In this document: one piece after another, positions 1 to 10,823 of the stretch
How the letters are laid out: each line of letters begins with the position of its first letter
How positions within the stretch are numbered: position 1 is the stretch's first letter
Source: Coleophoma eucalyptorum
Taxonomy: Eukaryota > Ascomycota > Leotiomycetes > Helotiales > Dermateaceae
Direction: 5' to 3'
NCBI GenBank assembly: GCA_026120035.1
Contig: JALRME010000024.1
Coordinates: 496,001 to 560,000, forward strand
Length of the DNA: 64,000 bases
Position numbers and translations under genes: made by a program
Notes under the pieces: model-generated
What the model was told of the DNA's origin: nothing
Database searches by the model: none
What the model saw: only the letters and a program-made list of their open reading frames with translations

Positions 1-471
1 CCATGCGCAGCTCGCGATTACAAAAGAGGCTGCTTGCTTGCTTGCTGCGTCTCGTGTCTGGTGAGAGCGGGCAGCTAGTGGTTGGCGCTGACAGAAACCC
101 CTTGGGCGCATCGGAGCAAGTCAGTGGTGCAATGGTGCAGAATATGAGATATGACGGAGCTTGATCATTATTGACGTGCTGCGCTGCTATCGTTCGTCTT
201 ATCAGAGTCCGTTGCGGTCTTTCACCAGCCCTACCTTAACCTTTTGCCAGGACGCTACGCATGCAGGTTCATTTATGTATTACCACGTCGTTACGCAGCT
301 TGTCAGTCAGAGAAGAGGAGCACATAACGTTTGGCGAGGACAGCAGCAGATGAACGGAAAGCGCTGGGCGATGACTTGACGACAGGCTGAGAGTTTAGTA
401 CGGTCTGCGTGTCAGGAACTTTCTTAGACATGATATGGCATGCAGCTGGACGCAGTGAGGCGAGACCTGAT

Positions 472-650
472 TGATGCTGATGCTGATGCTGATGAATGGT
501 GAATGGTGAATGGTAACTGTCGAATGGCGAATGGTGAATGGTGAACGGCGAATGGTGACGATGGCATTGACGATGATATGATTGATGGTGGGGGTGGTGG
601 TGGTTGTGGTGATGACGACTGATGATGGATGATGGGTGATGGAGGCTGAT
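472..650. repeat. tandem low-complexity repeats (GATGCT)n and (GAATGGT)n
   Basis: Imperfect hexamer repeats of GATGCT run into a series of heptamers GAATGGT/GAACGGC, followed by GGTGGT and GATGAT runs. No gene overlaps them. They look like a minisatellite-like tract in intergenic DNA. Confidence 0.75.
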
Positions 651-813
651 TCCGCATCCGACCCAAGATTGAAAGGTAAGACCATCATAGCCCGACCCAA
701 TAATCTGTCAATTATTCATAGCTGAGACGCCGTGAAAATTGGAGATGCTTCTCCATCATGGTCAATGGCTCACAACAATCCTCCGTAGCTGGTGATCGGG
801 CCAAGCCAAGCGT

Positions 814-831
814 GGTCGGTCGGTCGGTCGG
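814..831. repeat. (GGTC)4 microsatellite
   Basis: Four perfect GGTC units in a row, in non-coding DNA. Confidence 0.7.
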
Positions 832-2254
832 CGAAGCGTCGTGGCGCCTTTGCTCGTTAGCTCTTCTGCACTGCATGCTGCTGCTGCTTCTTCGGGTTCT
901 AGTGGCTTGCTTTCTTATTGTTCTTGCTTGAAGGGTCGAGGCGCACGTCCTCTAGTCCGACTCAGGACTGCGCGCGAGTGACGGTAGTAGAGTAGCAGAG
1001 GGGCTGTCCAATACAAAATACCAATTTCAATAGTACAGAGCTTGGTCTAGGAGATGTGGCCGATGAGACGAGATCTACAGCTTTCCTCCACTCTGATTAG
1101 ACCTTGACTTAATGTACGCCATCCGACCCAACCGGCCTATGGGATGGTCCAGCTGGTGCTGTCTGACTGCTTGAAATGGTATGGCTCCTCCTCAGGATCT
1201 CAAGCGACTGCGCAATGTACAATGTATGCGTAGCGTGGTGTTGCGCTGGTGGTACATGGAGGTAAGAGCTGTGTGTATGGCCTCGGCGCCGCATGGTCAG
1301 CGCGCCAGACCGTCGTCAATACATATCAATATCTCTTGCCCTTCCTCTGACAGCCTCTCTCTTATCTGTTCTCGTCTCTGCGTTTCCTTCTCGTCTTGTT
1401 TCTGCAGCTCGATTCTCCATTGCATCTACCGACGCAGTTCCCTTGGCCTGGACATCCACAATCACATCGATCCCTGCTGCATCCCCCCTGAGCGTCGTCC
1501 ATTTAAGAGAACTTCGGAAGCCTGCGCTTTTCGCTTGTTCGGACACGCGTTACTGAATTGGACAATCTTCCGTACGAACTCGCCTGGTCCGCTCTCCTGC
1601 TTCTCATCAAGGCTTACTTCTCTTCTCTAGAACATTACCGCCTCTTGCGATTCGAACCCTCCTTTGTATCTCGCAGTTTGGCCTTAATGTGGTGATACTT
1701 CACCAACTCGAGGTTCCGGTACCTCTTACACCGTTGACTTGCATTGACGCCATCACAGCGTCGCTTTTTTTTTTAAACTCGTCTTTGTAAGTCCATGAAC
1801 TGCGCACTTCATCCCCATCCGACCGTCTCAGATCATGTTGTCTCTTTGCCTTGGAAGCTTTGTGGGAGGATTGGACGATATGGCTTTGAGGACTGTTTGG
1901 AAACTTTTATTTCCACCGGATTAAGCAGTGCTTTCTGTTTTTTTACGAGAAGGTCGCACGGCGTGCCGTCCAGCTGGAGGTCTAACGCATTGACAAGAGG
2001 CACGACGATCCAACAAACTTCCGCAACACCCATGCTGTCAAAGTCATTATTCTGTGTTTCGACCTCGTGCTGACTCGAGCTTGGTCCTTTAGGTACACTG
2101 CGCCACAGCTAGCGACGCCTTTCGCTCACAGGAACTTAATATTTACTCCAGCAACCTTTTCCGTTCAAGGTTATAGATTCAAGAGCACATCACCATCAAT
2201 TTGAGCAGGGAAATTGAAGACCAACTGGACTTGGCAGATACTTGCTCGCCTGAG

Positions 2255-5200
2255 ATGGCTCCCTCACTGGCAGAGATCACTTCGAATGGACGGGCGATAG
2301 AGGGGCATACTTCCCCGAGGATAGGCAGATCACAAAGCATTTCCAGCGACAGACCGTCGATGAACGGCTATGGCTCTATGGTTTCTCCTCCCACTATTTC
2401 CCCCGAACCCGTCTACATCGCTGCATCTGCAGCATCACAAATCGTCACAAATGACCATGACAGTCGGTCAGAATCTTGGTTCGATCAACATGGCATTGAG
2501 CCCTCAGGAGAGACTGCTCTAGTTGCACCTGCCGCCTTAAAATTGGTTAATAATTTTTTGGATCAACTGCTATTCAACTTCCTGCTGGTCTCGAAATCGA
2601 CGTCTCTCGCATCCCTCCGACCCGCCGTTGGTGAAATTCTCAAACCAAGACTTGCGAAAGATGCAATTAGCGGCGCTGATCAGGAACTTCACGAATATTT
2701 AGGAGGTGGTGAGGACGAAGAGTTACTCGCTTTTCACAATGGCACCGAGCCAAGCGGCGATTGGGATCTGGAACTCGTATGGAAGAGGACACGCCTGCGC
2801 TGCATGGTGTACTCGTCGCTAGGAGATATGGAAGAGGAAGATGAGGATTATTACTCGGAACAAGATCAACTAGACAGCCATCTCGGAGCAAACGACAGAT
2901 TCTCCAATAATCCAGGCGTTGTTTCTCCTGCCGTTGCGATTTTCCTTACCTCGATACTTGAGTTCATGGGTGAACAGGCTTTGGTAATAGCTGGGCAAGC
3001 CGCGTACCATAGACTTAGGACAAAGGCAGAAAAGGAGGATAGAGATGGCTTGAACACACCAGCCGAAATAGCTGAGCGAGTCGTAGTTGATGAATCTGAT
3101 ATGGAACGAGTCGCACTCGATCGAACCCTCGGCAGGCTATGGAGAGGGTGGAAGAAGCGTTTACGGTCTCCTACTGCATCATTTTCCATGAGCCGCTCCT
3201 TCTCTCGGGAGTCTCTAAACTCAATGGTATATGCAAGCAGGTCAGCCAGTATCGCACCGAACGAACACGACATTGAGGAAGTCGAGGCTACAGTTGTCGT
3301 ATCTGAACAGGAGCAAGCGTCCATGGTACCTTTACCAATAACTGAAGATGATGTCCGGGAGATCGAAATTCCAGGTCTTGCTGCGCAGAGCGATGATGAA
3401 GAGGGGAGCTCGGAAGGCAACGTGACTCTACCTCCACGACGTCCGAAGAGCATGATGATTATCCCAAGTACAGCTCCGCAACCACTTACTCCAAGTTCCT
3501 CACAACCCCAGACTCCTCAGAGTCCTGCTTTCTTGAAGTCGTCGACAAGGAAACGTTCAAACTCTTTACCCTCTCCAGCTGCTACGCCATACTCATCACC
3601 AGTAAAGCACTCCAAAGCAACAGTGAAGAATGTTGAGACTCAAATCTACGACTCTGCGAGTGGGGATATTTCCAAAGGTCTAGTTAACGGCGTCATTGCT
3701 AGTACTGCCACTGTGGGAGCTGGAGCCGTTGCATCCGTCAACGCAGCCGCAAACAGCAAAGCCCGGCGGGAAACTTCAACCGAAAAGGATGAAAGCGATG
3801 AGGTTGAGTTAAACGAAGTTCCTCGGATCATGACTTCCTCGCGTATCTCCATTGGGGGAAGAATTTCTCCAGATGATATCAAAGATGCTTCAAGACGATC
3901 CAGCCTTCGATCTGCCAGTCTTCATTCTTTGCGGGTGATTGACGTTTCGTCACCACGAAGTCCTATTTCTAGGCAAAGTTCTGGCGAGGGAATCGAATAT
4001 GTAGCTTCTGGTCGAGCTGTCTCCTTATCCAGACCAGCTAGCCTTCATTCCCCAGTCGTAGTGGAGGCTTCGTCTCCTCGGAATGTTAGCCCCTTGCGAG
4101 CTCAATCGTCTAGTCCTGTCATTCGACAAGGTTCTTCATTTAGCTCCCGACAAGGTACCCTCTCTGAGGATGCTATTTCAGAAGCAGACGAGCAAGATGA
4201 AATAGCTTCTTCCAATACAGGTGCAACTCGAACCGATCTGGCACCAGCCGTCCAAGGACTTGACCAGCACCCAGTCTCCTCTCAAGGCCACGGTCCAGAG
4301 ACCTTGGGCAAGACTCCAAAGCCTACATCTTTTGTACTCGGCTCTGCTCCTCCACCTCGAAGTGCAGCTCGTGAACTTACAAAAGTTGTCATCAATAGAG
4401 CCACACAGCCAGACACCATTCCAGAGTCTACATCCAGTGATCTTGCGACGCCGAAGAGTGGCGTGCCTTCTCGGACCCCCTTGCATGAGATGAGGAAAGA
4501 TGCGCCTGATACGTCAGACGAGGCTTCTTCCATAGCGCCTAGCCATGATACGCACAGTACGTCTGATCGGTCTGTGAAGAATCAATCATCACGAACCACT
4601 GAACAGGAATCTGCTCGAGGTACAAACCGTGGCTCTCCACAGAATGCTGCAAAGGCGTCTCGACACCGACCAGCGCACCAATCTGGTTCCTCGTCATCCT
4701 CAATATCACACAAACTAAAACCAGTTCGAACCTCTGAAGATGCGGCGAGAGGGGAAGTCAGAGGAGGCCAAAGCTTCGATGAACTGATCCGTAGCGATCA
4801 GACCATACAGTATACTCTTACGCCTCAGAGCATGCGTAATATCGAGGTATTTCAGAATCGCAACCAAGAATTGATCAAAACTAATCCATTTTTCCAGCGT
4901 GCTGATTCTCCTAACAATACTACTGCTCCTCGACCTAGTGGCTCAGATCCTAGGCCAGGTACAGGCCGTACTCACTCGGGGTCTATTACCAAGCTCACGG
5001 GCTTGCATTCGAACCCACCAGACGATAGTATCAGACTTGGGCAGGGCACCAAAAATCCTGGGCCTTCCAAGCTTCGCCCAAACACACCTAAAGCTAGAGA
5101 TGCTCGCGTGGATAGAGATTCTATCGGGGACTTCGCCGAGTTCATTCGGTCAACAGGGCCACCTGGGGCTTACGACGAGAAGCCACCTCGTACTGCTCCA

Positions 5201-6322
5201 GCGACTAACGGCCATCGTGGTCGACAAGCCAGTAGTTCAGCGCCCCGAGTCACTCCTCCAGCATCTCTTCCGCGACGTGCAGAGTCTTCTGCTGGTCGTA
5301 ACAGGTTACAGGCTCGTGCAGCTGTTGTGCCACATGGTGATACGAGCTCCGAGTTGATTGACTTCATCAGGCAGGGTCCACCTTCAACCAACGGAGGTGA
5401 TCACAGAATTCCTCGCACAGTTGCACCTTTCCGCAACACAATGGATTCTGACCAGATGTCTGGTGCTGTTGGTGGCAAGGCAATTGATGCCGCGTTACCT
5501 GGTCCCAGGAACAGTCAGACATCGACTAACTTATCCAATGACCCCTCAATGCAGTCGAACACCTCTTCTGTTACATCTCAGAGCCCGCTGGTTACTGCAA
5601 GCAAAGCTGTCGGTCCATCAGCGAATAAGAGGAATGACTTTGACGACGAGGATATGATGCCAAAGAGGAAGACTAGGAGAGTCAAAGATCCTTATGCCAT
5701 CGACTTTAGTGATGAGGAAGATGAGCTAGAGGTAGCCGTCTCCAGGAAACCTAAGCCAATCAAAGAGGAGAGCCTAGCGGATTTCCTTCGCAACGTCCCT
5801 CCCCCTCCAGAAAACGATCCACCTGCTCTTGCTCCCTTGACTCAAAGGGAAATAAAAAAGAAGGCAAGTGCTCCCAGCCTGATGTCACGATTTGGTCGTG
5901 GCCCAACACCTGCTCTACCTCCCAAGCCACAATCATCAAAAGGTTACGAGTCTCGCTCTACTTCTCGGGGCAGTAATTCAACACAAAAGGCGGCAACCGC
6001 CACTCCTGTCACCAAGACTTCTAACAGCAGCTCACCTATGTACACGTCTGCTCGTGGGAGCGATAATTATCTGTCAAAGGTAGACAGTGTTCGCAATCCT
6101 TCTGGGGGTTCTGGAAAAGTTCTACAGAGGACTTATACAGCAAGAGAGGCAGCTACATACACGGGTACTCGAACCAACGATCTCGCCGATTTCCTTCGAT
6201 CAGACCCTCCTCCCGGCATGACGGGACCAACAGCTCTCCAAACCAGACAGACGTCGCACCACAAGGAAGAGTCCAGCGGATTCTCGAGAATGTTCGGTCG
6301 CCGACGCAAGGTTGCTACCTGA
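2255..6322 (+). CDS. large protein with fused H2B-like and H2A-like histone folds and a disordered tail
   Basis: Single exon, 1355 residues. The frame stays open upstream to 2201, but that codon is TTG; the first ATG is 2255. Residues 91-149 align by eye with the H2B histone fold from helix 2 to helix C: the segment around LRPAVGEILKPRLAKDAISG parallels the H2B IQTAV...LPGELAKHAVSEG block. Residues 222-297 align with H2A: IFLTSILEFMGEQALVIAG parallels the H2A VYLAAVLEYLTAEILELAG helix 2, and VVVDESDMERVALDRTLGRL parallels [20 protein letters not shown]. An acidic segment (about 190-210) lies between them. The remaining roughly 1050 residues are Ser/Pro-rich and look disordered, with a basic patch KRKTRR and at least four repeats of the form (D/E)F(I/L)R..PP at residues about 959, 1033, 1173 and 1309. 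The cellular role is unknown; a nuclear, histone-dimer-like role is inference. Confidence 0.85.
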   Translation: MAPSLAEITSNGRAIEGHTSPRIGRSQSISSDRPSMNGYGSMVSPPTISPEPVYIAASAASQIVTNDHDSRSESWFDQHGIEPSGETALVAPAALKLVNNFLDQLLFNFLLVSKSTSLASLRPAVGEILKPRLAKDAISGADQELHEYLGGGEDEELLAFHNGTEPSGDWDLELVWKRTRLRCMVYSSLGDMEEEDEDYYSEQDQLDSHLGANDRFSNNPGVVSPAVAIFLTSILEFMGEQALVIAGQAAYHRLRTKAEKEDRDGLNTPAEIAERVVVDESDMERVALDRTLGRLWRGWKKRLRSPTASFSMSRSFSRESLNSMVYASRSASIAPNEHDIEEVEATVVVSEQEQASMVPLPITEDDVREIEIPGLAAQSDDEEGSSEGNVTLPPRRPKSMMIIPSTAPQPLTPSSSQPQTPQSPAFLKSSTRKRSNSLPSPAATPYSSPVKHSKATVKNVETQIYDSASGDISKGLVNGVIASTATVGAGAVASVNAAANSKARRETSTEKDESDEVELNEVPRIMTSSRISIGGRISPDDIKDASRRSSLRSASLHSLRVIDVSSPRSPISRQSSGEGIEYVASGRAVSLSRPASLHSPVVVEASSPRNVSPLRAQSSSPVIRQGSSFSSRQGTLSEDAISEADEQDEIASSNTGATRTDLAPAVQGLDQHPVSSQGHGPETLGKTPKPTSFVLGSAPPPRSAARELTKVVINRATQPDTIPESTSSDLATPKSGVPSRTPLHEMRKDAPDTSDEASSIAPSHDTHSTSDRSVKNQSSRTTEQESARGTNRGSPQNAAKASRHRPAHQSGSSSSSISHKLKPVRTSEDAARGEVRGGQSFDELIRSDQTIQYTLTPQSMRNIEVFQNRNQELIKTNPFFQRADSPNNTTAPRPSGSDPRPGTGRTHSGSITKLTGLHSNPPDDSIRLGQGTKNPGPSKLRPNTPKARDARVDRDSIGDFAEFIRSTGPPGAYDEKPPRTAPATNGHRGRQASSSAPRVTPPASLPRRAESSAGRNRLQARAAVVPHGDTSSELIDFIRQGPPSTNGGDHRIPRTVAPFRNTMDSDQMSGAVGGKAIDAALPGPRNSQTSTNLSNDPSMQSNTSSVTSQSPLVTASKAVGPSANKRNDFDDEDMMPKRKTRRVKDPYAIDFSDEEDELEVAVSRKPKPIKEESLADFLRNVPPPPENDPPALAPLTQREIKKKASAPSLMSRFGRGPTPALPPKPQSSKGYESRSTSRGSNSTQKAATATPVTKTSNSSSPMYTSARGSDNYLSKVDSVRNPSGGSGKVLQRTYTAREAATYTGTRTNDLADFLRSDPPPGMTGPTALQTRQTSHHKEESSGFSRMFGRRRKVAT

Positions 6323-6899
6323 TCTGGAGCAACTCAACAAATATCATGCCTTGACTTTACTGAAGATACGGCTGGGGAGTTTCTTTTATTTTTCTCTCAA
6401 TGCATATCTCGGTCTCCATCATCGCTCCGCATTTTGCCAGGTGTCCTTTGTCGACCTGATAGCGAAAATATCCTTTCATGAGCGATGTACCATCCGATTT
6501 GTTTTTTATGTTATTTTTGGTTTGTTTCTATTGCCTTCTAGATACCACCATTTTTCTCCCTCGCGAAGTTTGTTTGCATCCTTACGAAACAAGGAAGAAA
6601 GTCCTGTTTCACTTTCGAAATTTAGGGGAAGAAAGGAGTGAAGAAATCCCTTCCTGTTCCTGTATAGATATGTGTATGTATGTTTGGGTGGTGTTGTATG
6701 AATGGGCAAAACTAAATAAGTAGTTTCTGTTCTCACCCGGTGAATTTGGAGATTTTTTTGGAGAGAAAAAAGACATATGGGAAAGGAAAGCAGTTTGTTG
6801 TATATGTGCAAAATGGAAGATAGGTATCCAATGAAATCAACATTTACAAATTTTTGCATACGTTTATCTTACACACAAGGTGACTGGTGTCTATTTCTG
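6323..6899. other. intergenic region between convergent genes
   Basis: 3' flanks of the histone-fold gene (+) and the F-box-like gene (-). It is AT-rich with T tracts. I see no gene in it. Confidence 0.6.
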
Positions 6900-9800
6900 T
6901 CACCAGAACATCTCTGCAAAGTCCACATAATCTGCCTCACTAACTACCGCAATCTGCCTGTCTTGATACCCAAGGGACTGCCTCTCATCTCCCATAGGCT
7001 CTGTGAAAGCAGTCGGATCTTTCCTACCTGCCAGTTCTATTGGAGGTTCGTCTCCATCTCCTTGTGTTCGTGCCGTTAGTACCGAGATTGTCGTACATTG
7101 GTTTTCACGATATCCCCAACTGGCATAGAGTCCTGCAATGATACTATCCTCACTTTCTTCCTCCGATATACCCGGGACGGAGCCTGAGTAGGTGATGTGG
7201 TAGTTCTTTTGTGTCTTGCCCCAGAATGCAACGCGGGGGCGGTTCGTTGTGATCTATTTGGAAATGGTAGGTTAGTTTATTAGAATTGCTTTGCTTGTCT
7301 TGGTTTCGAGAAGCCTTTCCCACTAATCTTTGTGATGTAGGTAGGTTGTGGGGATTGCTTTCGTAGATCTGCATACCTTCAATGCCATAGGCAAACTATT
7401 CATACCCACCTCCACCTTCTTGATCCGCTCACCACCTTGTCCATCAATCGTGAATACCTTCGTACCCTCAGGTACTCCGACATCGCCACTGCCATCTCCT
7501 CCTTGGCCAGGGCCAACCCGTCTTACACTTCCGTCACTAAAATGTACAGCAAACGCGTTCATTCCCGGATCAGATGAGATACCGATAATGCTCTCTGCCG
7601 GTGTGAACAGGATATAATGCATAGGGATTGTATCGAAGGACCGTACAGGCGGCCAGTAACCGGTATCGTACAGAGTAGCGGCTAGGTGGGCTGGTGGTAG
7701 AGAGGTCATCCAGAGACATTTCTCGATTGTCGTTGCTGGAGCTGCTGGGGATTCTGTTGAGAGCTGTTAGTTTGAAGTGAAAAAAGTTAAGGGGTCTCTG
7801 GGTAGTAAATACGGGGTGATCTGGCACATTGTAGAAGTCCTATCCTTTGGATCACGCCCTTCTGGGAATGATATGTTAGAAACACCCTTGGACGTTATCA
7901 AGTAGATAAGTTATGATACTTACAGCAACTTCTCCTACCAGACCTGTCATCTCAAAACCTGGCCTGATCTTCAAGAGTCTCTTGGCTCCCACGCAGTCTC
8001 CCACATGCTTCTTATTGCCGTCTTTGAAGAGAATCTGGCAATCATCAATAATTAGCCACTGGACATAAGTTTATTTAGATCCACTAATATGAACCCACCT
8101 GCAAGCCTCCAATTCCTACCCGCGCATCTTCCATATCTTCCTCATCCACATCAGCATTACCTGGTCTGATAGGAGTTTTTAAATACTCTGCATTGTGCAA
8201 AGTAATTTCCACAGCTTGCACCCAGTTTCCTTCTGTTATTTCAATCTCCTCAGAGACATAGCCGCATTCTTCTCCAAAAATGGAATACTCGTCACCTTGT
8301 TTGGAGGTAATACCACAAAGATACCTATGCTCGGGGTGGAAGTAGAATTTCATCTTCGTCTCTTGTCTTAATTGCTCCCAGGACTTGATGAAATACGTGG
8401 CGACAGAATTGCAGTCTTTTGAGACAGGTGATGAAACGAGTGGCATCTGTATAGATATACTATCACCACAGAGATTATTCAACGGCTGTTCTTCAAGAGC
8501 AATCAGTTCTGCGCCATCGGGCTGTTGCCGGTAAGTTTCTGCGAGAACAACGCATGTATGCCAGATACGTCGCCGGTTTGCAAGCCCAAGGACGAGATTG
8601 CGATCCCTGTTCTTGACTCTAGGTCCTATCATGCTCCCAGTGTCTTCGTCTTCGTTTTCGTCTTGGCCGTCTTCGTTGTCTTCGTGATCTTCGTTTTCAC
8701 CGTCGTCTTTGTCGTCTTCATCGTCGTTCACAACCTCGGGCGTCGTGGCAAAGCTGTGATATCGAATAAAATGGTAAATCCTGAACCAATCTTGGTGGCC
8801 TTCCAGGAGGGGGAAGTCCCAAACCCAGGGCATATCAATGAAGAGTTTTCCCCTCCAAAAACTCTGTGAGTGAGCAATGTTGAAATGGAGGACGCCAGCA
8901 AGGGCTAATTTTTGCAGCGTTCCATAGGGCACATATTCCAAGATCTGGAAAACAATCTCATCGGCTAACTTGGCAAATGCGTGCCGATCTTTTTTTGACG
9001 GAGATACGATTGAGTACTCTTGTAAAAGAGAGGCTGTAGGATTGGCTCTGAAATCGCCGGATTCTAGTTTGTTGTAGAAGGACTTCAGTCCTGGAACAAT
9101 TATGGGATTTGATACCCAAGCCTAAAGTCGAATGACCAGTGTCAGCAACAATCAGGAAAGCGGATTTCCGGGTGGTCATCATGTACCTCTTCACCAGACT
9201 CGCAATTCCAATACTGTTCCGCACCCGACTGCTCCAACTCAAAATAAGGTAATCTCAGCCGAGACTCATAATCTTCGTGACTCTTGACCATGGCAGCATA
9301 AAGTACATCTTTATTCACAGCTCTAATATCGACAAGGCCGTTAATTGTACCTTTGATGAGCCATCGTAAGGTTTGAGCAAAAAGCTGATAGCACTCTGGA
9401 TGGTAGGGCATAGCAATAGGCACTCCGGGGTCATATTTGGTATATCTTTGGGCTACTTAGATGACTTTGGCTGATGATGAATGTACAGGAGAAGAGGTAA
9501 ATTCTTACGTGGTTAGCATTATATTGTCCAGGTCGTTAGTACCCAATGCTCCACCTGGAGGTGGTAGGTTTGGGTCGTCTCCTCGCAGGCATTCAACTTG
9601 GCCCTATTGTTGAAGCATTAGCCAAGTTCTGTCTATTCCACAGAATGATAAAACGACGGCGGATTATCGTTCACCTACATAATCATCTTCACGACCAAGT
9701 CCAGTAATAAAACACCTGAGATCTTTTCAGCGTCGTCCATGCCCACGCCTGGCTTAATTTGGTGGTCATACTTGCTAACTTTAAAGCTGTCGGGATTATA

Positions 9801-10019
9801 ACCTAAAGCCTGGAGCCTCGAAACCCAGGCAAGCTCTAGAAGAGCCGCCATGATCAGCTCCCAACTCTCCGCGGATAGATAGGAACAAGAGTACAAACCC
9901 TCCTCGGTAACCAAAGTTTGGTCATATCCAGCACTTTCGTGATAGTCCTCGGTATGGAATGGATCAATAAGTGACACAGGTGCGGAGCAGAATGCGCAGT
10001 GCAGGTCCCAACCACCCAT
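6900..10019 (-). CDS. F-box-like fungal protein, nine exons
   Basis: Reconstructed as complement(6900..7253, 7377..7753, 7813..7861, 7924..8034, 8099..9121, 9187..9445, 9509..9603, 9679..9715, 9772..10019). All phases close, giving 850 residues. The N-terminus MGGWDLHCAFCSAP has a CxxC pair. An F-box-like helix set lies in the middle (ADEIVFQILEYVPYGTLQKL, then the WRGKLFIDMPW block). A strongly acidic Asp/Glu run near 8650-8720 follows. The C-terminal part is beta-rich, like many fungal F-box/DUF proteins. The likely role is substrate recognition for an SCF ubiquitin ligase, but the substrate is unknown and the F-box is weak. The start at 10019 is the first ATG and gives the conserved-looking CxxC N-terminus. 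Exon 2 (37 nt) and exon 7 (49 nt) are short and would benefit from RNA evidence. Confidence 0.8.
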
Positions 10020-10823
10020 CTTCAGTGGATTCGTTCGTACTTTCGTGGATTCTTAATTTAGGAAGAATGAATGAGCGGGTGAGAGGAAAGAGATGTATGT
10101 TCGCAGTCCGTAATTGTATTTGCAAGTAGGTAAGCTGTTGCGTAATTGATGAGTTAGAGGTTGGAGTGCCGCCTAATGCTGTGTCGCCTTAGTCGCTTAT
10201 CTTAGTCCTGGTTGACTAATTGGATAGTGCGCATGAGATATCTTCAGCATGGAAAATTTCACGTAAAGAGCTACTCTGTGTAGCAGAGAAATTTCTAGTA
10301 GAAAAACGATCGACAGAGTACAGTATCATAGATATCCATTTCACTAAAAGCTAAAGCCCTTGCGATTGCTAAGGCAAGAAAACATAGGCGAAGAATTAAA
10401 GAACCCCGATTCTCAACACTTTGTCGTCCGCTCCCCACTTCCTCTGCTTCTACCTCCGACCCTCAAACGGAATATCTCCACTGTAAGAAGAATTAGAAGA
10501 ATTGTATTCTTTGCTGCACCCGTGCCAAGGAATTGCTTCTCTGGCATCTATTCACAGTCTAGCAAAATGAAATCCAAAGAGCAAAGCAGAACAAACTGGT
10601 CAATAGTCTGCCCCCGCCTGCATCTCCGCCATTTCCGTAGATCTAAACTCCAAGCCAGTAAACAAATGACTAATTATCAATGCGCAAAAAATGCAAAGAC
10701 TAAGAGGATATAAGAGATTCAGAGAGGACTGAGGCTATTTCGAGACCAGCTGCGTGCCATCATGCCCGGCTCAGATTATACCGTGATCTTTTTTTGGTTG
10801 TTTCTTTGATTACCATGGGTATA
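10020..10823. other. intergenic region between the F-box-like gene and PRM1
   Basis: Promoter side of the F-box-like gene and 3' flank of PRM1, both on the minus strand. No credible gene seen. Confidence 0.55.

Larger units (their letters stand above)
1..2254. other. gene-free leader upstream of the histone-fold gene
   Basis: No open frame here reads like a real protein; the frames present are short and have no recognisable family. The stretch contains low-complexity DNA (annotated separately), CT-rich runs from about 1320 to 1650 and a T tract near 1765-1775. It probably holds the promoter and a long 5' untranslated region of the gene starting at 2255. A GTAAGT at about 1788 could be the donor of a 5'UTR intron, but the sequence alone does not prove it. 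Confidence 0.5.

Noticed and set aside
1181..1630. 149-codon frame
   Set aside because: Ser/Cys-rich translation of CT-rich DNA with no family features.
1650..1662. B-box-like GGTTCGAATC (minus strand), possible tRNA
   Set aside because: No matching A box or acceptor stem; similar TTCGACTCC strings near 13670 and 60921 fail the same test.
2201..2254. N-terminal extension of the histone-fold protein from TTG
   Set aside because: Starts at TTG, not ATG; the first ATG at 2255 has a reasonable context.
2866..3453. 195-codon antisense frame
   Set aside because: Shadow of the histone-fold gene on the other strand.
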